NCBI GenBank assembly: GCA_025618425.1
Contig: CM046846.1
Coordinates: 30,931,409 to 30,995,408 of the forward strand
Source: Heliocidaris tuberculata
Lineage: Eukaryota > Echinodermata > Echinoidea > Camarodonta > Echinometridae
Direction of reading: 5' to 3'
DNA length: 64,000 bases
Positions 61,729 to 64,000 of the stretch are shown piece by piece. A program made the translations under genes and the position numbers. The notes beneath the pieces are model-generated. The model saw nothing but the letters and a program-made list of their open reading frames with translations, was not told where the DNA came from and did no database searches. How positions within the stretch are numbered: position 1 is the stretch's first letter; each line of letters begins with the position of its first letter.

Positions 61729-61993
61729 TCGCTATTCATAAGAACCGCTATTCATAGAAAAACGCTATTCATTTAACACGCACTATGAATAGCGGTCCTT
61801 ATGAGTAGTTATGAATAGTGGTCTTTATGAATGGATGTCCTTATGAATAGCGAGGAAATTTGTCAATTGGTTTGCTCGCTATTCAGAAGGACCGCTATTC
61901 GTACAAAACTGCTATTCATTTAGTCACTCGTTATGGATAGTGGTCCTTATGAATAAGTGGTCCTCATGAATAGCGGTTCTTATGACTAGTGAG
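61729..61993. repeat. CGCTATTCAT / ATGAATAGCG palindrome array
   Basis: Two consecutive units (61729-61857 and 61870-61993). Each begins GCTCGCTATTCA, has CGCTATTCAT-type motifs in its left half and ATGAATAGCGG / GGTCCTTATGA in its right half. More than ten copies of the decamer in all. Confidence 0.75.
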
Positions 61994-62007
61994 GTTACCC
62001 CAACCAG

Positions 62008-62610
62008 AGCCCTTCACAATAATAACAATATTTATTAGGCGCTTAATACGTATGTTTCTAAGCGCACGGTTTACCAGAAAATTAAGTTTAAATCCAAAAT
62101 AATACAAAAAAAACAAAAAAATTATTAGAAACCTTATGTCATTCAAACAATAGATAGTGTATAAATACGGTAAATGAATACTGAAAAAATGAATACTGTG
62201 CACCTCCATCGACCGACCCACAACTGGGCCATTCCAGAGGACTATCTACTAAAAAGGTAAATTTTCAGCAGGCACTTTAACTGATTAACGAAAGTGGCTA
62301 GATGTATATAGGCATGTAGAGAATTCCAGAGAGAAGGGGCAATTGTAGAAAAAGCACGATCACCATATTTTGTGGAAGTGCGAGGTCCAGGAGTTAACTG
62401 CATTGTAGAGGATGAACGGAGGGATCTTGAGGAAGCAGTGGAACCTAAGGAAATGAGATCTGTGAGATACTTGGGGGCTTGCCCATTCAGAATTTTGTAC
62501 GTAAGCAGAAGAACTTTAAAAGATATACGGTGATGTATGGGAAGCCAGTGGAGAGAACGAAGGATTGGGGTTATGGGCTCAGATTTCCTGGAGAGGGAGA
62601 CAAGTCTCCC
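62008..62610 (-). mobile_element. LINE (CR1/L2-type) 3' fragment
   Basis: On the minus strand: I-L-N-G-Q-A-P-K-Y-L near 62490, then S-L-R-S-S, G-P-R-T-S-T-K-Y-G-D-R-A-F-S, A-P-S-L-W-N-S-L near 62320, then the 3' tail GCGCTTAGAAACATACG and an (ATT)n-like end at 62008-62030. 5'-truncated with small lesions. Confidence 0.75.
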
Positions 62611-62619
62611 TCTCTATTT

Positions 62620-64000
62620 TTGATCCATTGTAGTTTTATTAGTATTGGCACAATGAATTCATACTAGCTCATTGCAAACAAGCAAAGTGAGCAAAAAAAA
62701 TATGGCCTCATTCCATCTTGATTGAAAGCGTTTTGATTCTTTCTCATTCATTAAAAAACCATACTTACTTGTATATTTTAATATTGCAAAATATATTTGA
62801 ATAAGTATACAGAGGCGCAAAAAATTCCCCATGGTTTCGCTTCATGTGTGCCACATATTAGCAATGCTTATCTTTTTCCTTGATTAAAAAGCAGTTTGGA
62901 TACAATTTACATAGAAATGATTTATTCAGTTACTGAAATGTGAGTGAACCTTTTTTTATAGTTGAGAATCTGTGAGGGGTGGGGGGGGGGGGGACAAGTT
63001 GCCTTACTTGCCCCCTATTAAAAATGCTATGGTGGCCCTGGTTATTATGGAGGTGTGTTAATACACATTATGATTTATTACCATCATTTGTATAATGATA
63101 ATTTATATTCATTTATTCATTTTGTCTTCTTTATTTTATACTGCAGGGTTGGCCTGTTCAGTTATTATGCATATCTGCTAAGGATTTGGGGCCTTTTCTT
63201 TTGTTTGAATAGGCGCCTCCCCTGGCTCTTTAGGTCCCCACCTTTTGGTACCCACGGGCGGGAAATAGTCCCCAGATGGTTGGGAGGCACTTTTTAAGTG
63301 CTGAAGTGCCATCCATATTTCATAAATTCATTTTTAAACATTGAATTTCCGGAGGGAGTAATATCTCTGTCGATGGAACAGCTCACTGTCGTAGCACGGA
63401 AAAGTACCTTCTGTTATGTCCCCGACCCATACCGATTACCTGTGAAGGGGAGAAACTTCATTGGTGTAATGCCAAAGAACAATGTGACGTATTCTCCAAG
63501 GCCATATCCGCATGTGTATATTGGCTTCAGTGTATACAACACACGTGTTATTTGTTCGCACATGTACATACATGTACTGCTGGGGATGGGGTGGTGGGTG
63601 GGGTGGGTGGGGACATGTCTCATTGAAGCCGGTACACGTAAATGAAAACGGATTAAAAGGGTAGCTTTTCAACAATAAGCGCATAACACGGATTACGCGT
63701 TTAGGGTATCAAAAAAAGCAAAACTCAAGAAAAAGGGTAGCCAAGAAAAAGGATGATAGATCCGCGGAAGGGGGGGGGGGATATAGTTCGGTAGTGTGTT
63801 CCAAAGTAAGTTAAATTTCTTTTACGGTTCCTTTTTGGCTAAAAAGAGGTCTATGATGATGATGTAATCCTCCAATAGGATGTAAAATACCTTGAGCAAG
63901 ATATAAAATCGCCGTTAATAATGGTATAAAAATCAGAGATAGACGGGTTTCCCTGTTTAGAGTATCAAAATCTGCTCCTACTGCAATCTGCTTTTTAATT
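62620..64000. other. No gene recognised at the right end
   Basis: Poly-G at 62978-62993 and 63771-63780; (GGTGGGTGGG)-like at 63590-63612. The plus frame 63298-63645 (115 residues) has some order (V-P-D-P-Y-R-L-P ... P-R-P-Y-P-H-V) but no family match I can name. Confidence 0.35.

Noticed and set aside
63298..63645. 115-residue plus-strand ORF as a gene
   Set aside because: No domain, partly low-complexity Gly/Trp end from a GGTGGG repeat, and an equally long minus frame overlaps it.

Overview
This window is animal nuclear DNA: AT-rich, intron-rich and repeat-dense, with GT-AG splice sites, (TA)n, (CA)n, (GATGAT)n and long poly-G microsatellites, LINE/SINE tails and many foldback MITEs. The gene content, the frequent TACATGTA palindromes and the repeat style (TGTTTCAYAAA foldbacks, TGACCTTTGACCT arrays, TTAA-flanked MITEs) suggest a marine invertebrate, most likely an echinoderm such as a sea urchin. 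The species call is inference.

The one confident host gene is an OCA2 / P-protein homologue (SLC13 / ArsB-NhaD-type permease) on the minus strand, from 60540 down to about 16900. I rebuilt 18 coding exons from splice sites and reading phase. They join without a frame break into a 762-residue protein. Most of these exons are too short to stand out as long ORFs. The ATG exon has an acidic dileucine motif and is preceded by a good splice acceptor, so at least one 5' UTR exon lies further upstream.

Layout. 1-1600: LINE 3' end, MITE and a possible terminal exon. 2283-3105: split SINE. 3595-3858: LINE tail. 5002-6607: hAT-like element with exact 8-bp TSD. 6664-11888: 5.2 kb TIR element with a decayed spliced gene. 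13295-14537: TIR element with DR1 nuclear-receptor half-site array. 15047-15194: small hAT MITE. 16900-60540: OCA2, whose introns hold nearly all other repeats. 60560-62620: SINE, MITE, CGCTATTCAT palindrome array and LINE tail. 62700-64000: nothing assignable.

The most interesting points are: a tandem array of partial copies of OCA2 exon 14 with its splice donor; a TTAA-flanked element in intron 5 carrying a decayed THAP zinc-finger coding segment; transposon-borne perfect DR1 arrays in and beside the gene; several unrelated TTAA-flanked MITE families, consistent with heavy piggyBac-type activity; and MITE/SINE insertions within about 15 bp of OCA2 splice donors. There are no operons, CRISPR arrays, ribosome binding sites or rRNA, and I found no functional tRNA.
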